Shown here: in pieces, positions 34,235-44,543 of the stretch
Numbering within the stretch: the first letter of the stretch is position 1
Layout: each line of letters begins with the position of its first letter
Origin: Chlorobiaceae bacterium
GTDB lineage: Bacteria; Bacteroidota; Chlorobiia; Chlorobiales; Chlorobiaceae
NCBI GenBank assembly: GCA_013334225.1
Contig: JAAXXY010000020.1
Location: 1-53,063, forward strand
Reading direction: 5' to 3'
DNA length: 53,063 nucleotides
Translations under genes and position numbers: made by a program
Notes under the pieces: generated by a model
Seen by the model: the letters and a program-made list of their open reading frames with translations, nothing else
Database searches by the model: none
Told to the model about the DNA's origin: nothing

Positions 34235-35179
34235 ATGGGATGGACAAAACAGGAATGGCTTGAAGAGGTTGAATCACACCTTCCGCCGAAAAACAGGATA
34301 GTCGACCGCAACAGGGTGATCACGGCGCAATATGCTTCATGGTACCTGCAGAAGCCGGACCTTTTCAAATGGGCGGGCATGGCGGCGTTTGCGTCCAGAC
34401 AGGTCGGCCTCGCTCTTGCCGTTGCCGAGCTCATGCATACCCCCGGAGGTTTCAGCAGGCGTGATGAGTCCGGTGAAGAAGGTTTTTCGCTCGATCCGGG
34501 AAAACTGTTCCGGCAGGCAGTCAACACGCTTCTGTACATACCTTCGATGATGCATTCCTTTGCCGCCCGGCAACTGCTGCTTGCCGATCTCGATGAAATC
34601 AGGCGTGGCAACAACGGCATCTTTTACGATATCGCCTGGGCTCATGCGGCATACCTCGAGGAGGGGATCGCCGGGATCGAGCGGAACTGCGGTCCGGAGG
34701 AAGAGGAGTACATGCTCGAGGGTTTCAGGAGGATCGATCAGGGTTCCCGCATACTTCTGGAAACCGGGGGTGAAGAAGAAGCAAGGAGTATGATCCGCGA
34801 AGGAAATGTCCTGCTGTTGAAGCATGAACAGATCAGGACGCTCCAGCCGATATTCGATGCGATCAGTCCGATCGGCAAAGTTGTCGTTTCTTTCGGAAGC
34901 GAGCTTGATTTTTCTGAACCCGCTTCCAAGCCGTCATTTTCCACCCATGCCGGTTATCTGGAAACCCTTACCGGCGCAAAGAGCGTGACCGATCCGGTCC
35001 ACCGCTGGAAATGGATTGAAGAACAGGTGCTTCCAGCCTGGGAGAAAGCCGACTGTTCCTTCCGGGAACACTCAACCATCGGGAAGGATCTTGAAGCGTT
35101 CGCAGCTCTTGAACCGGCCATGATGCACCATGTTACGACTTTTGCCCGGAGATTGCTTGACATCCCCGGAATTGCCTGA
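34235..35179 (+). CDS. hypothetical protein, about 314 aa
   Basis: A soluble helical protein without signal peptide that I cannot assign to a function. The conserved-looking block is DRNRVITAQYASWYLQKPDLFKWAGMAAFASRQVGLALAVAEL, best compared to poorly described families such as DUF2515; this link is uncertain. Acidic and basic helices follow, with a WKWIEEQVLPAWEKAD segment near the C-terminus. The start is uncertain: ATG 34235 (MGWTKQEWLEEVE) is chosen by composition; ATG 34196 and TTG 34142 are alternatives. It lies downstream of the transcarboxylase genes and converges with the export operon. Confidence 0.65.
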   Translation: MGWTKQEWLEEVESHLPPKNRIVDRNRVITAQYASWYLQKPDLFKWAGMAAFASRQVGLALAVAELMHTPGGFSRRDESGEEGFSLDPGKLFRQAVNTLLYIPSMMHSFAARQLLLADLDEIRRGNNGIFYDIAWAHAAYLEEGIAGIERNCGPEEEEYMLEGFRRIDQGSRILLETGGEEEARSMIREGNVLLLKHEQIRTLQPIFDAISPIGKVVVSFGSELDFSEPASKPSFSTHAGYLETLTGAKSVTDPVHRWKWIEEQVLPAWEKADCSFREHSTIGKDLEAFAALEPAMMHHVTTFARRLLDIPGIA

Positions 35180-35189
35180 AACGGTCATC

Positions 35190-35212
35190 CAGGCAAATAT
35201 CATTTTGGCCTG
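35190..35212. terminator. possible shared terminator between converging genes
   Basis: CAGGC-AAA pairs with TTT-GGCCTG with one bulged G and a six-base loop, between the stop at 35179 and the permease stop at 35200. It overlaps the last codons of the latter. Confidence 0.4.
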
Positions 35213-36435
35213 AGGGCTTCGACCGGATCGAGGTTGGCGGCTTTCCAGGCTGGAAAGATCCCGAAAGCCATCCCGATACATGAACAGACGATCATCGACA
35301 CGGTTATCCAGACCCAGGGGAAGATAGGGGGGAGATTGAATTTCAGGGCTACGATGTTGCCTGCCGTGATACCAACAAAAATACCTATGAGGCCGCCGGC
35401 CAGCGAAAGGAAAAGCGCTTCGAGAAGGAACTGGCGCAGTATGCTTTTCCGAGGTGCGCCGACGGATTTGCGGATGCCGATTTCTCTGGTACGTTCCGTC
35501 ACGCTTACCAGCATGATGTTCATGATACCGACTCCCGCAGTGAGCAGGGACATGAAACTGATTATGAACGCTCCCGAACTGATGGCGCTTTTTATATCCT
35601 TGAACGAGTCGATCAGCGATTCATTTGTCCTGATCTCGAAATCGTTGGGGTCCTTCACACCGAGACCGCGTACGATCCGCATTGCACCGATCGCTCGGTC
35701 GAGGGCATGAGGATAATCCTTGCGGGAAAGCGCTTCAACTGTTATCGCGATGCTGCTTTTTTCGTTTACATGGTCAAGGTAGCGGGTGATCGGGATCAGC
35801 AGGAAATTGTCCTGGCTCTGCCCGAAAGCCGCACCTTTCTTCTCGAAAACTCCGATAACGGTATAGACCTCACCGTTCACCTTGATGGATTTGTCGACTG
35901 GATTTTCTCTTGCGGGAAAAAGCGTCTCCTTGAGTTCGCTGCCGATCAGGGCCGCGTTTCTTGCATACCGGATATCGCTTTCCGACAGGTTTCTGCCGGC
36001 TGTTACATTGTAGCCGTTCGCTGCGGAGAAATTTTCATCCCCTCCTGTAAGGGTCACGTCAGGATTGGTGTCGATTCCGGCATATTTTGCACGGTTGCCC
36101 ATGCTTGTAATGATCAAGCCGATCGTTCGTGCACTCTTTTCCATGCTTTTCCTGAACAGGAGCGCCTGCTGGTATGTGATATCCTTTCGGTTTGCATAGA
36201 AATTTCTCGAATGTCCGCTTCCGAAAACCGTGGGCGGAAACTTCTGGATCTGGAAGGTATTGGCTCCGAGGCTGGTAAGACCGGTTTCCACGCTTTTGTC
36301 GATCGCATCGAGGGCGGTCATGACGCCGATGATGGAAAAGACGCCGACGGCAACTCCCATGATCGTGAGCAGTGACCGGAGCCTGTTGACCGACAGGGAG
36401 GAAAGTGCCTGGGTGATGGTTTCACGGAGCTTCAT
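35200..36435 (-). CDS. MacB/FtsX-type ABC permease (second of two)
   Basis: A 411-residue inner-membrane permease of the type VII (MacB/LolC-like) ABC class. An N-terminal membrane helix (RLRSLLTIMGVAVGVFSIIG) is followed by a large periplasmic MacB_PCD domain of about 200 residues. The C-terminal FtsX unit has three helices, the conserved cytoplasmic TEIGIRKSVGAP-type motif (here REIGIRKSVGAPR) and the ending NLDPVEALRPK. GGAGGAACC stands just before the ATG. It is the last gene of a minus-strand operon with its paralogue, an ATPase, an adaptor and a TolC-type channel. It does not pump substrate itself but transmits ATPase motion to the periplasm. Confidence 0.92.
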   Translation of the reverse strand: MKLRETITQALSSLSVNRLRSLLTIMGVAVGVFSIIGVMTALDAIDKSVETGLTSLGANTFQIQKFPPTVFGSGHSRNFYANRKDITYQQALLFRKSMEKSARTIGLIITSMGNRAKYAGIDTNPDVTLTGGDENFSAANGYNVTAGRNLSESDIRYARNAALIGSELKETLFPARENPVDKSIKVNGEVYTVIGVFEKKGAAFGQSQDNFLLIPITRYLDHVNEKSSIAITVEALSRKDYPHALDRAIGAMRIVRGLGVKDPNDFEIRTNESLIDSFKDIKSAISSGAFIISFMSLLTAGVGIMNIMLVSVTERTREIGIRKSVGAPRKSILRQFLLEALFLSLAGGLIGIFVGITAGNIVALKFNLPPIFPWVWITVSMIVCSCIGMAFGIFPAWKAANLDPVEALRPK

Positions 36436-36443
36436 GGTTCCTC

Positions 36444-37709
36444 CTATTCATATCGCAGCGAGTCCGCCGGTTCGAGCCTCGAAGCTGAGATGGCCGGGGC
36501 GAGGCCGGAGATGATGCCGGTTATGACAGAAATGCCGAGGCTTGCAAAGACAAGGTCGGGGGAGAACCTGACCGGAAAATCCGGTACGACCTTCTCGATG
36601 GCGAAGGTTATTAAAATTGAAGTCAGGAGCCCGACAAAACCGCCGATCAGGCAGATCATGACCGATTCGATGAGAAACTGAAGCAGTATGGTCTGTCTTC
36701 TTGCTCCGAGCGCTTTTCGCAGGCCGATTTCCCGTGTGCGCTCCTTCACGCTCACGAAGGTGATGTTCATGATGCCTATCGCCCCGACGAACAGCGACAT
36801 TCCGGTAATGAAAATACCTGCAATCGCGATGCCGTTCTTGATCGGATCGAGCTGGCTCTTGAAAGCTTTCTGTTCGTTGATGGAGAAATCCATTTCCTTT
36901 CCCGGCGGGAGGCGGCGGATATTCCGCATGATTCCGAGCAGTTCCTCCTTTGCTTCCTCGACCCTCTGCTGCTCCCTGATTTTCACCCTGATGGTGATGA
37001 ACATCTCTTTCCCGTAAATTTTCTGAAAAGCGCCGACCGGCATGATGATCTGATTGTCGAAGCTGAAAAGGCCGAGGAATTTTCCCTGTTTTCTGTATGT
37101 CCCGATGATACGGATCCTGTGGTTTCTGATCTGGATCGATTTTCCGACGGCCGGTTCGTTCGGAAAGAGGCCCGATGCGACATCGTCCCCGATCACTCCC
37201 ACCATTTCGTCGCCTGCAGACTCTCCGGGCGTGAAGAACCGGCCGGTCGCAAGGGTACCGGAGGCAGTCGCCGGGTAGTCGCCGTTAGTGCCGAGAGCGA
37301 AAACCTGTTCGAGTATCCGGTCATGGTACCTGGCGGAGGCCTGGTAGGTGGAAATCTGAGGAACGGCAAGGAGCAGCTCCGAACGGGGGTTGTCTGCGAT
37401 GATCCGGTTGATCTGTTCGGCATACAGGGTTTTCAGGTCCGGCCGGTTCCGGTATCGCCACCATTGCCCCATGGTGCTCCATGAGGTTTTCTGAACATAG
37501 ATGACATCATAGCCGAGCATGGAAAGGCTTTTTTCGAATCCAAGGTCGATGCCGTTTATCGCCGTGCCCATCATGGTGATGGATACGATCCCGATGATGA
37601 CACCGAGGGCGGTGAGAAAAGACCTCGTCTTGTTGGCCTTGATCTGGAAGAGAGCCATTTTCAGGCTTTCGACGGATTCATACCGGAATTGTCGGAAGGG
37701 CACTTTCAT
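36444..37709 (-). CDS. MacB/FtsX-type ABC permease (first of two)
   Basis: A 421-residue paralogue of the next gene: TM1 ([21 protein letters not shown]), a periplasmic MacB_PCD domain, then the FtsX core with [13 protein letters not shown] and the end [10 protein letters not shown]. Its start overlaps the ATPase stop by four bases (ATGA at 37706-37709), showing tight coupling. The two permeases probably form a heterodimer on one ATPase dimer; a MacB protein would instead carry ATPase and permease in one chain. Confidence 0.92.
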   Translation of the reverse strand: MKVPFRQFRYESVESLKMALFQIKANKTRSFLTALGVIIGIVSITMMGTAINGIDLGFEKSLSMLGYDVIYVQKTSWSTMGQWWRYRNRPDLKTLYAEQINRIIADNPRSELLLAVPQISTYQASARYHDRILEQVFALGTNGDYPATASGTLATGRFFTPGESAGDEMVGVIGDDVASGLFPNEPAVGKSIQIRNHRIRIIGTYRKQGKFLGLFSFDNQIIMPVGAFQKIYGKEMFITIRVKIREQQRVEEAKEELLGIMRNIRRLPPGKEMDFSINEQKAFKSQLDPIKNGIAIAGIFITGMSLFVGAIGIMNITFVSVKERTREIGLRKALGARRQTILLQFLIESVMICLIGGFVGLLTSILITFAIEKVVPDFPVRFSPDLVFASLGISVITGIISGLAPAISASRLEPADSLRYE

Positions 37710-38395
37710 TTCCGCGAGTCGCTTTCTATTTTTCCGTCCCTGAGCCTGATGATCCGTTTAGTATATCGTGCGATATCCTCCTCGTGCGTGATGAGGATGA
37801 TGGTGTTACCGGCTTCGGAAAGCGTGCCGAAGATATTCATGATGTCGTGGCTGGTTGCGGTGTCGAGGTTGCCGGTCGGTTCGTCGGCAAGAATGATCGA
37901 AGGCTTGTTGATAAGCGCTCTTGCAATCGCCACACGCTGGATCTGCCCGCCGGAAAGTTCGGACGGCTTGTGTGTCATCCGGTCGCCGAGTCCGACTTTC
38001 CTGAGCGCTTCCGCAGCACGCTCATCCCGTTCTTCCGGAGATACCCCTGCATAGATCAGCGGCAGTTCGACATTGCGAAGGCAGTTCAGCCGGGGGAGCA
38101 GGTTGAAGGTCTGGAATACGAACCCGATTTCCCTGTTTCTCGCAAGGGCCAGCTCATCGTCATTCATTTCCGCAACGTTCTGGCCGTTCAGTTCATAACT
38201 GCCCGAAGTCGGGGTGTCGAGGCATCCGATGATATTCATGAGAGTTGATTTCCCGCTTCCGGAAGGTCCCATGATCGCGGCATAGTCGTTCTTCCTGAAA
38301 TCGAGATTGATGGAATCGAGGGCCCGGACGACCTGATCGCCCATTTCATAGAACTTGCAGAGTTCTTTCATGATGATGACCGGAGGTTTCTGCAT
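37706..38395 (-). CDS. ABC transporter ATPase, MacB/LolD type
   Basis: A 229-residue stand-alone nucleotide-binding protein. Walker [11 protein letters not shown]-loop [13 protein letters not shown], signature [15 protein letters not shown], Walker [12 protein letters not shown] and H-loop [11 protein letters not shown] are all complete. The N-terminus ([21 protein letters not shown]) is typical of the LolD/MacB group. It drives the two following permeases. The spacing to the adaptor gene upstream is 11 bases. Confidence 0.95.
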   Translation of the reverse strand: MQKPPVIIMKELCKFYEMGDQVVRALDSINLDFRKNDYAAIMGPSGSGKSTLMNIIGCLDTPTSGSYELNGQNVAEMNDDELALARNREIGFVFQTFNLLPRLNCLRNVELPLIYAGVSPEERDERAAEALRKVGLGDRMTHKPSELSGGQIQRVAIARALINKPSIILADEPTGNLDTATSHDIMNIFGTLSEAGNTIILITHEEDIARYTKRIIRLRDGKIESDSRK

Positions 38396-38406
38396 GATGC
38401 TGCCCC

Positions 38407-39660
38407 CTATTTTTTCTGTACCCTGACGCTGCGGCCGTCACTGAGCTGGTTCGTTATGGCCGAGTAGCTTCCGGAAACCACTTCGTCCCCCTCTTTTACA
38501 CCTGAGGTTACAATGATATGGGTATTGTCGGTCGTACCGGTTTTTACAGGACTGAAATACGTTTTACCTGACTTCACGATGAAAACGCCTTGCGGGCTTT
38601 CGGTTTCCCTTGTCTGGGATACGATGGTTACTCCGGGTTTTTCGGCTTTTTCAACAGCGGTATCTTTGCGTGCGCTTCTGACGGTAACGCTCTGGATCGG
38701 TACGACAAGTGCGCTGGGTATGCGCTGGGATTCAATATCTGCAGTTCCGCTCATGCCCGGTTTCAGCAGCCGTTCATGGTTGAAGATGCGGATCTTGACC
38801 GAAAAATTGGTCACCTCTTCCTGGGTGCCTGCCGCCTTGGAAATCGCGGAATTGGAAATCTCGCGGACGATACCCTTGAAAACCATGTCTCCGTAAGCAT
38901 CGACCTTGATACTGACCGGATTGCCGGACCTCACATTCACGATATCGTTTTCGTTGACTTCGACGACAACCTGCATGCTGTCGAGATTCGCTATTCGCAT
39001 CACATCGGTGCCGGGGAACATGCCGACACCGACGACGCGTTCTCCGAGTTTGTTGTTCAGCACGATGACGGAACCGTCGATCGGCGCCTTTATGACGGTT
39101 TTATCGAGTTTTTCCTGGTTCTGGTCGAGGAGGCTTCTGTTCTGTTCGATAGCGTGCAACGAGGCTTCATAACTTGCCCGGGCCGCTTCCGAGTTGGTTT
39201 TCGAAGCAAGGTAGTCGGTCTGGGAGATCAGTTTTTCCTTGTAAAGCAGGGATGCTTTGCGGAAATCGTCTTCCGCCTTCAGTTTCCTCGATTTTGCTTC
39301 GAGGTTTTGTGCCTTTGAGGCGTTCAGCTGGGCGAGGCTCTGGCGGACCTGGTTGATGTAGATGTCAGGCTGGATTTTGAACAGAAGGTCTCCTTTCCTG
39401 ACGTTCTGGCCGTCATGTACAGGCAGTTCGATGATCTCTCCGGATACGTCCGGTGCGATGTTCACGACAGTCTCCGGCTCTATTTTGCCTGTCGCGGTAA
39501 CGATGTGCACGACCTCTTTCCTGAATGCTTTTTCGGTCGTGACCTCGACAGGTTTTTCCCTGAACCTGAGGAACAGAATGATCGACGTTGCAGCAATGAG
39601 AAAAACTGCTGCGGTGATCAGGGTGGATTTTCTTTTTATGAAGGGCTGCTTTTTTTTCAT
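38407..39660 (-). CDS. MacA/HlyD-type periplasmic adaptor protein
   Basis: A 417-residue membrane-fusion protein with an N-terminal membrane anchor ([20 protein letters not shown]). The order is a lipoyl-like half ([24 protein letters not shown]), a coiled-coil hairpin (about residues 100-190, with [20 protein letters not shown]), the second lipoyl half ([21 protein letters not shown]), a beta-barrel domain, and a C-terminal membrane-proximal domain. It links the ABC permeases to the TolC-type channel. Substrates of MacAB-like systems include macrolides, lipopeptides and heme precursors; this one is unknown. Confidence 0.93.
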   Translation of the reverse strand: MKKKQPFIKRKSTLITAAVFLIAATSIILFLRFREKPVEVTTEKAFRKEVVHIVTATGKIEPETVVNIAPDVSGEIIELPVHDGQNVRKGDLLFKIQPDIYINQVRQSLAQLNASKAQNLEAKSRKLKAEDDFRKASLLYKEKLISQTDYLASKTNSEAARASYEASLHAIEQNRSLLDQNQEKLDKTVIKAPIDGSVIVLNNKLGERVVGVGMFPGTDVMRIANLDSMQVVVEVNENDIVNVRSGNPVSIKVDAYGDMVFKGIVREISNSAISKAAGTQEEVTNFSVKIRIFNHERLLKPGMSGTADIESQRIPSALVVPIQSVTVRSARKDTAVEKAEKPGVTIVSQTRETESPQGVFIVKSGKTYFSPVKTGTTDNTHIIVTSGVKEGDEVVSGSYSAITNQLSDGRSVRVQKK

Positions 39661-39684
39661 CGGGGCTTTAGGCCGTGTTCAGGA

Positions 39685-41076
39685 TTATTGAACGGAAAGG
39701 TTTCCGGTAGTGAAATCGAGTATGTTTTTCTGAAGCAACAGGTTGAAGTTTGCCTGAGCAAGGCCTGAACGTGCATTGAAAAGGGCCGCTCGTGCAGTGC
39801 TGAGCTCGACAAATCCCGCCGCTCCAAGTTCGTATTTCCGCTTTATGCCGGCGAAAGCCGATTCTGCCGCTTTCAACCTTACTTTTGCGGTTTCTATTTC
39901 AGTGAAAGCTGCGTTGTAGTCTCCCGCAACCTGCCTGAGATCGATCAGGATATTGTTTTGAAGGTCCTGATAATCGAGACGCTGATTGATGTGGCTGATT
40001 TTTGCAGCTTCGACGTTGTAACGGGTCTGAAAGCCGTCAAAAAGAGACCAGCTCAGGTTCAATGCCACAGAGTATCCGATTGAATTGCCAAGCTGATCGG
40101 AGAGAGGAGGAAATGCATACTCTGTTTCCTGGCTGCCGTTGATCGATTGACGGATATAGCCGGTTCCTCCGGTGGTGACGGAAAAGTTGAGGTCGAGACG
40201 CGGGAGCCAGGATGCCCTTGCCTGGGTGATCTGCCATTTTGCCGCATTTGCTTCATGATCCCTGCTTTTCAGGTCGTTCCGTCTTTCGAGTGCAAGTGTT
40301 GCCAGACTGTCGATATCGAGCTTTGATGAAACAGGACCTTTTATTTCTTCCGGGGAGGGTTCAAGGGATATCTTTGTCTGAGGATCGATCTGCAGGCGGC
40401 GAAGGAGTTCGAGCATGCTTCGCTGCATGCGTGTTTCCGACTTGATGACGTTTAGGGCGCTTTCCGCCGTATCGGCCTGCTGCTGATTGAGGTCAGTTAT
40501 CGACTTCAGCCCGATCTGAAACTGCCGGTCGGTCAGGGTAAGCTGGTCTCTCGATGTCAGCAGGTTTTCCCTGGCGATAACGAGCAGTTCACGGTTCATA
40601 AGAACCTGGAAGTATGCCTGGGTGACATCGTAAGCGATGGTCTGCCGGGCCCTGGCGAGAGAAAATTCAGCGGCATCACGCCTGTTCAGGGCAGACTGGA
40701 GAGATGCGAAGTCCCGGAAGCCGTTGAAAAGGTTGAGCGATGTCGTCAGGGTGAGGTCTATCGACTCGCTTTCTGTTCTGATGCGGGCGATATCTCCGTA
40801 ATTGTACTGGGTATAGGTCCGGTTCAGGGCATAGGGAGAGTAAGCGGCGGAAACCGATACCTTCGGCAGGAAGTTACCGTAACTTCTCAGGACATCCGCT
40901 CCCTGGAGCTTGAGGTTGTATCCGGCTTTTTTCGCAGCGGTAGCCTGTTCAAGAGCGATCGAAATGCAATCGGAAAGAGAGAGCTTTTTACCGGATTCCT
41001 GCGCTGTTGCGCCAATTGTCGGGAAAAAGAAAAAAAACGCGGCAATACAAAGATATGAACGTAACCATGAACCCAA
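39685..41076 (-). CDS. TolC-family outer membrane efflux protein
   Basis: A 463-residue outer membrane channel protein. The signal peptide is SYLCIAAFFFFFPTIGATAQ. Two repeats of long coiled helices and barrel strands follow, with motifs SDCISIALEQATAAKKAGYNL, YDVTQAYFQVLMNRELL, GLKSITDLNQQQAD, and in the second half LDLNFSVTTGGTGYIRQ and LGAAGFVELSTARAAL. The first codon is TTG at 41076, and no ATG lies before the signal. It is the first gene of the export operon, 24 bases ahead of the adaptor. TolC-type trimers form the exit duct. Confidence 0.92.
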   Translation of the reverse strand: MGSWLRSYLCIAAFFFFFPTIGATAQESGKKLSLSDCISIALEQATAAKKAGYNLKLQGADVLRSYGNFLPKVSVSAAYSPYALNRTYTQYNYGDIARIRTESESIDLTLTTSLNLFNGFRDFASLQSALNRRDAAEFSLARARQTIAYDVTQAYFQVLMNRELLVIARENLLTSRDQLTLTDRQFQIGLKSITDLNQQQADTAESALNVIKSETRMQRSMLELLRRLQIDPQTKISLEPSPEEIKGPVSSKLDIDSLATLALERRNDLKSRDHEANAAKWQITQARASWLPRLDLNFSVTTGGTGYIRQSINGSQETEYAFPPLSDQLGNSIGYSVALNLSWSLFDGFQTRYNVEAAKISHINQRLDYQDLQNNILIDLRQVAGDYNAAFTEIETAKVRLKAAESAFAGIKRKYELGAAGFVELSTARAALFNARSGLAQANFNLLLQKNILDFTTGNLSVQ

Positions 41077-41217
41077 AATAAGGATATCTCAACCGTTTAA
41101 ATTGACAGCCGGATTGTTTACTCCCGCCAGAACAACAATATAATGACTTTAACCCTGTTTTGTCTTGTTCATTGAACAGTTGGCGGGGAGGAATGGTTCC
41201 TTTGGAAGAGTGGTACT

Positions 41218-41793
41218 CTAAAGGAAGGTATGCAGCGAATCGATTTCTTTCCGGTATTGTTCAGCGTTCTGGGGCTTGAGGCTGATGAGAAGAGAATAGA
41301 CATTGATCGCTTTCTGGTAGGCCCCCTGTTTCGTAAAGAGCATTGCAAGGCTCTCTGTGGGGACAGCAATGGTCATGTCGTCTGGAAATGGCCTCTTCTG
41401 ATCGGCGAGCGGGGTGGGATCGGCGGTTTCCGTTGATTTGACGGGCTCGAAATTCGACAGGGCTTCGGTGAGTTTTTCCAGCTCATCCGTTACCGGATCG
41501 AAGAGCTCCAGGAAATTTTCACCAGCTTCCGGGAAGATCGCTGTCTGCAACTGGACCAGCTCTTTCCATGCCACCTGGTTTGATGGCGCGATGTCACAGC
41601 ATTTTCTGTAATATTCAGAAGCGAGGGAATATTTTTTCAGACCTTTCAGAGCTTTCGCATAAAGCAGGTTGAAAAGATAGGAGTCTGAAAAAAGACCGGA
41701 AAAGGGTTTCAGGCGGTCAAGCCCCCTCTGGAAATCAGCGTTGTTTATATCCTTCGATACCTCGTTGAAAAAATGGTGCGGTTGTTTTATCAC
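41218..41793 (-). CDS. TPR-repeat protein, 191 aa
   Basis: A soluble protein with helical repeats. The first TPR-like unit is YLFNLLYAKALKGLKKYSLASEYYRKCCDIAPSN; a second near the C-terminus is AMLFTKQGAYQKAINVYSLLISLKPQN. A less ordered acidic middle contains ADPTPLADQKRPFPDD. It starts with GTG at 41793. It lies 71 bases after ddl, likely in the same transcript, and may act as a scaffold. No partner can be named. Confidence 0.8.
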   Translation of the reverse strand: MIKQPHHFFNEVSKDINNADFQRGLDRLKPFSGLFSDSYLFNLLYAKALKGLKKYSLASEYYRKCCDIAPSNQVAWKELVQLQTAIFPEAGENFLELFDPVTDELEKLTEALSNFEPVKSTETADPTPLADQKRPFPDDMTIAVPTESLAMLFTKQGAYQKAINVYSLLISLKPQNAEQYRKEIDSLHTFL

Positions 41794-41864
41794 GTCATTG
41801 TCCGTTTCTGTGTCAGGCGGGGAAGTGCCATGCCCGTCACGGTTCTCTTCGTAAGATATCGAGA

Positions 41865-42944
41865 TTACCTGCCTGTTTCAAGTGCAAGCTGCAGCAGCCG
41901 GTCAGTCAGCTCCCTGAAACCTGTGCCCGATGCTTCCATCAGCATAGGGAACATGCTGATGTCGGTGAATCCCGGAATCGTGTTCACTTCATTGAGCACG
42001 ACCGATCCTGTTTTTTCGTCGACGAAGAAGTCTATTCTCGACATACCCCGGCATCCGAGGGCTTTATATGCCTTGAGTGCGGTTCTCCTGACCTTTTCCT
42101 GCAGTTCTTCAGGAATTCTGGCAGGTATGAAGAGCTTTGCCTTGTTGTCGATGTATTTATCCTGGTAATCGTAAAAATCACTGCCCGGTTCAATTTCTCC
42201 GCATACGGAAGCGACAGGGTTATCGTTGCCGAGAACGGCTATTTCGATTTCCCTGCCTGTTATCGCCTTTTCCACCAGCACTTTTGTATCGAGAGAACAT
42301 GCGGTTTCAAGTGCTGCAGAAAGTTCACCGGAATGATTTACTTTTGAAATTCCTACCGAAGAACCGAGGCTTGAGGGTTTTACAAAAAACGGGTAAGCAA
42401 ATTTCTCTTCGATCCCGGCTGCAACCGTCTGGGGATCGGTATGGTAATCGGCAGTGAAAAACGTGATCGAAGGCGCGACATCGATCCCTGCATCGGCAAC
42501 GCAGAGTTTTGTAAGTGCTTTGTCCATGGTCAGAGCTGACGCGAGCACGCCGCACCCTGTGTAGGGTATGCCGCAGGTGTCAAGAAAACCCTGTATCCTT
42601 CCGTCTTCACCATAGGAGCCGTGAAGCGCCGGAAAAGCTACATCGATGCCCGCAGATCTGAAGTCGTTGTCGAAAGGCTGCTGACCGGCTTTCCTGACCA
42701 TTTCCTTTATTGTCGAGGAGGCTTTTTCAAGAGATGCGTTTCTGAGAATTGCTGCAAGGTCGAAGTTGAGAATGTCGCGGGCTATCCCGTCAAGGTACCA
42801 TGTTCCGTCATGTGAAATATAGAGGGGAGTGACACCGTATCGCTCCTTGTCGATATTGCCTGCAATGGATTTTGCAGAGATGATCGATATTTCATGTTCA
42901 GCAGACCTGCCTCCGAAGATGAGAGCGACAGATGTGATCGGCAT
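41865..42944 (-). CDS. ddl: D-alanine--D-alanine ligase
   Basis: A 359-residue ATP-grasp enzyme making the D-Ala-D-Ala dipeptide for peptidoglycan. The start at ATG 42944 ([24 protein letters not shown]) matches the family; an upstream frame to 43004 is rejected. Motifs are [40 protein letters not shown] (ATP), and the C-terminal [33 protein letters not shown] with the metal Glu and Asn. It follows the CoA-binding gene by 34 bases. Confidence 0.96.
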   Translation of the reverse strand: MPITSVALIFGGRSAEHEISIISAKSIAGNIDKERYGVTPLYISHDGTWYLDGIARDILNFDLAAILRNASLEKASSTIKEMVRKAGQQPFDNDFRSAGIDVAFPALHGSYGEDGRIQGFLDTCGIPYTGCGVLASALTMDKALTKLCVADAGIDVAPSITFFTADYHTDPQTVAAGIEEKFAYPFFVKPSSLGSSVGISKVNHSGELSAALETACSLDTKVLVEKAITGREIEIAVLGNDNPVASVCGEIEPGSDFYDYQDKYIDNKAKLFIPARIPEELQEKVRRTALKAYKALGCRGMSRIDFFVDEKTGSVVLNEVNTIPGFTDISMFPMLMEASGTGFRELTDRLLQLALETGR

Positions 42945-42978
42945 AATTGTTTTTGTGACAGTTGAATAAATGACTTTT

Positions 42979-43389
42979 TTATCTGAACAGCTGCCGGTGT
43001 TCAACGGCGATACAGCGGTTTTCGACTACCAGAAGCCCGGCCCTGCGGGCTTTTTCAGCAGCCGTTTCATTAGCTATTCCGAGCTGCATCCAGATGGCTT
43101 TTGCACCGATCTCGATCGCTTCATCGACAATTGGCGGCACATCTGCCGGTTTGCGGAAAATATTGACGATCTCGATTTTTTTCTGTACTTCTTCGGGCAT
43201 GGAGAGAAGGGATGCGTGACAGGCAAGGCCGAAAACTTCCTTGAGCCCGGGATTGACCGGATAAATGCTATATCCATGCTCCATCATGTACAAGGCCACG
43301 AAATTGCTTGGGCGGTCTGTTTTTGCTGAAATTCCTACAACGGCAATGTGGCGGAACGATTCGAGAATATGTTTTTCGGTTTTTTCCAT
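42979..43389 (-). CDS. CoA-binding protein (YccU-type)
   Basis: A 136-residue Rossmann-fold protein of the CoA-binding domain family: [69 protein letters not shown], and [11 protein letters not shown] at the end, with the conserved NRC. The E. coli YccU group has no firm function. It is the first gene of the minus-strand group with ddl and the TPR protein. Confidence 0.92.
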   Translation of the reverse strand: MEKTEKHILESFRHIAVVGISAKTDRPSNFVALYMMEHGYSIYPVNPGLKEVFGLACHASLLSMPEEVQKKIEIVNIFRKPADVPPIVDEAIEIGAKAIWMQLGIANETAAEKARRAGLLVVENRCIAVEHRQLFR

Positions 43390-43718
43390 GAAGCCAGCAG
43401 GGTAGAAATTTGCGGTACTGTTCGAAAGGGAAAATACCGGTATGGGAGGTCACAAACAAAGTATGGAACAAAAAAACAGGAAATTCATCATGGTTCCTGT
43501 TGCTGAGGTTGCAATGGGTCGCCTTTCAGGCAGTGCGGGAAGGGAGGGCCCTGATTTATCTTCTCTTTTTTTGTTGACATATGCTTTTCAGCTATCTTAA
43601 CAGACAGATGAAAACAGATATCGGGTCCACAGGTTTAATTTACAGGGGAATCTGTCTTAACGATGGAACGAAACGATGTGACATGGTCTGCATGCAGTTT
43701 TTCAGGAGAGTGTAAGTT
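43390..43718. other. intergenic region before the lipM-like gene
   Basis: About 330 bases between divergent genes. A TTGACA occurs at about 43573-43578, but no good -10 lies at normal spacing. AGGAG at 43704-43708 serves the next gene. Nothing else was recognised. Confidence 0.4.
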
Positions 43719-44531
43719 TTGAACAGCTTTTTTTCAAAAGTATACTGTGTAGATACGGGATTCGGCAGCGGCGAAGAAAATATGGCGCTCGACCGGCAGC
43801 TGATGAACGCATTTCTTGAAGGTCGATTTCAGAAAAAATATGACAGCGGGAGTTCTCTCTGGCGATTTTATGCCTGGCATCCCTTTGCCGTGACACTTGG
43901 CTACAACCAGGACAGTTCAGCGATTGACGCCGGCAAATGCGTTTCTGCAGGTATCGACATCGTCAGGCGGCCTACCGGAGGCAGGGCGGTTTTCCATGCT
44001 GACGAATTCACCTACAGCTTCTTTGCCGACTCTCCGGCACAGAATGCCGAACTGTACCGGATGGTGCACGAGGTTATTCGTCTGGCGCTCGAAGGGCTCG
44101 GCATTCATGCGGGTTTCTGCCGTTCGACCCTCTCGGAACAGAAAGGGGCCGGTCTTGCGGGATCGGTGAGCTGTTTCACGGCTTCGGCGAAATATGAACT
44201 TCAGGTCGAGGGACGGAAACTTGTGGGTTCGGCGCAGCGAAGGAGCCGGAATGTGCTTCTTCAGCATGGATCGCTTCCCCTTACCGGACGTCACAAGGAG
44301 CTCGGCAGCCTTGTCGCGGTTACAGAAGAGGATGAATGCAGGGAAATCGGTGAGGAAATGGAACGGAAAGCCATATCGCTCGAAGAAATCCTTGGCTATG
44401 TTCCTGAATACAACCGCCTGGCGGAACTCATGCTCTGTGCACTGGGAGAGCACTCCGGATGCGAGGTCATCGTGCTTCAGCCCGGCGAACTGAAAGATAT
44501 CCTCGATGCCAGGGAAAATTTTATTCATTAA
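43719..44531 (+). CDS. lipoate/octanoate transferase, LipM/LplA family
   Basis: A 270-residue protein of the biotin/lipoate transferase fold, attaching octanoyl or lipoyl groups to carrier proteins. The start is TTG 43719 with AGGAG ten bases before; ATG 43782 is an alternative, but similarity (NMALDRQLMNAF) begins close to that point. Motifs are RRPTGGRAVFHADEFTYSF, the presumed catalytic Cys in SVSCFTASAKYEL, and GRKLVGSAQRRSRNVLLQHGSLPL. The Cys-containing block favours LipM octanoyltransferase over a lipoate ligase. It lies 12 bases before panB. Confidence 0.9.
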   Translation: MNSFFSKVYCVDTGFGSGEENMALDRQLMNAFLEGRFQKKYDSGSSLWRFYAWHPFAVTLGYNQDSSAIDAGKCVSAGIDIVRRPTGGRAVFHADEFTYSFFADSPAQNAELYRMVHEVIRLALEGLGIHAGFCRSTLSEQKGAGLAGSVSCFTASAKYELQVEGRKLVGSAQRRSRNVLLQHGSLPLTGRHKELGSLVAVTEEDECREIGEEMERKAISLEEILGYVPEYNRLAELMLCALGEHSGCEVIVLQPGELKDILDARENFIH

Positions 44532-44543
44532 GCAGGAAAAACC

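Noticed and set aside
43573..43600. TTGACA with TATCTT as promoter for the lipM-like gene
   Set aside because: The gap is about 13 bases; an 18-base alternative gives a poor -10 (TAACAG).
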